Shown piece after piece: positions 33,871 to 33,973 of a DNA stretch of 33,973 nucleotides. Every line of letters begins with the position of its first letter. Within the stretch, counting starts at the first letter, position 1. The position numbers were made by a program, and so were the translations under genes. Location of the stretch: NCBI GenBank assembly GCA_964367715.1, contig CAYIYO010000018.1, forward strand, positions 1 through 33,973. The letters run 5' to 3'. The DNA comes from CAYIYO01 sp964367715 (GTDB taxonomy: Bacteria > Chlamydiota > Chlamydiia > Chlamydiales > Criblamydiaceae). The notes beneath the pieces were generated by a model. It made no database searches and was not told the origin of the DNA. It saw nothing but the letters and a program-made list of their open reading frames with translations.

Positions 33871-33973
33871 CTCTTTGTTCTCTTTCTCGACTTTCCATTT
33901 TTTTGCTATCATCAAGCAGTAAGAAAATCGTTTTACGAATCAATGCAGTATCCAGAGATGTTTTTTTTAATGA

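Overview
The window comes from a member of the Chlamydiae, probably an environmental (Parachlamydiales-like) lineage or a genome bin from one. The main evidence is the order SNF2 helicase (with SWIM zinc finger) - mreB - GTP-type PEP carboxykinase, which matches CT708-CT709-CT710 of Chlamydia trachomatis, followed further on by serS. A methylcitrate cycle and a branched-chain 2-oxoacid dehydrogenase are more than the reduced human-pathogen chlamydiae usually carry. All assignments were made by reading the sequence; no database search was run.

Layout. (1) Bases 1-5278, minus strand: the N-terminal 1759 codons of a giant surface protein that runs off the left edge. It has an N-terminal LExRxVFDGA motif, a DUF4347-like domain, many Calx-beta-type repeats, a GLYWGG-containing domain and a DUF11-like domain. 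(2) 5618-6457, minus: a HigA-like XRE regulator without a visible toxin, then a hotdog acyl-CoA thioesterase. (3) A 500-base regulatory gap (6458-6957) with three GTGTATAC/GTATACAC sites. (4) 6958-10242, plus: E1alpha, E1beta and E2 of a branched-chain-type 2-oxoacid dehydrogenase, then a small unknown gene. (5) 10721-14114, minus: prpB-prpC-prpD, the methylcitrate cycle. (6) 14178-16759, plus: 3-hydroxyacyl-CoA dehydrogenase and an SCP-x-like thiolase. Blocks 4-6 fit one theme: oxidation of branched-chain 2-oxoacids and short acyl-CoAs to acetyl-CoA and propionyl-CoA, with propionyl-CoA turned into pyruvate and succinate.

(7) 16760-17276: an intergenic region with a hairpin, a roughly 160-base near-palindrome with a third copy of its outer repeat, and a good sigma70-type promoter. 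(8) 17277-24847, plus: SNF2 helicase, mreB, pckG and the start of a membrane-anchored protein of unknown function, cut by a 100-N scaffold gap (24848-24947). (9) 24948-27509, plus: a 5'-truncated protein with long polyproline tracts and two loosely WH2-like segments, a candidate secreted effector acting on host actin. A 49-residue hydrophobic protein (27584-27733) follows.

(10) 27800-31390, minus: chromosome-segregation protein SMC, with its last codons inside an inverted repeat. (11) 31547-33807, plus: an unknown protein with an 11-C homopolymer, overlapping serS by 55 bases, then serS and its terminator.

The metabolic and SNF2-mreB-pckG genes are rich in C-ending codons; the adhesin and the polyproline protein are visibly more AT-rich. 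I saw no rRNA, tRNA, CRISPR array, transposase or integrase.
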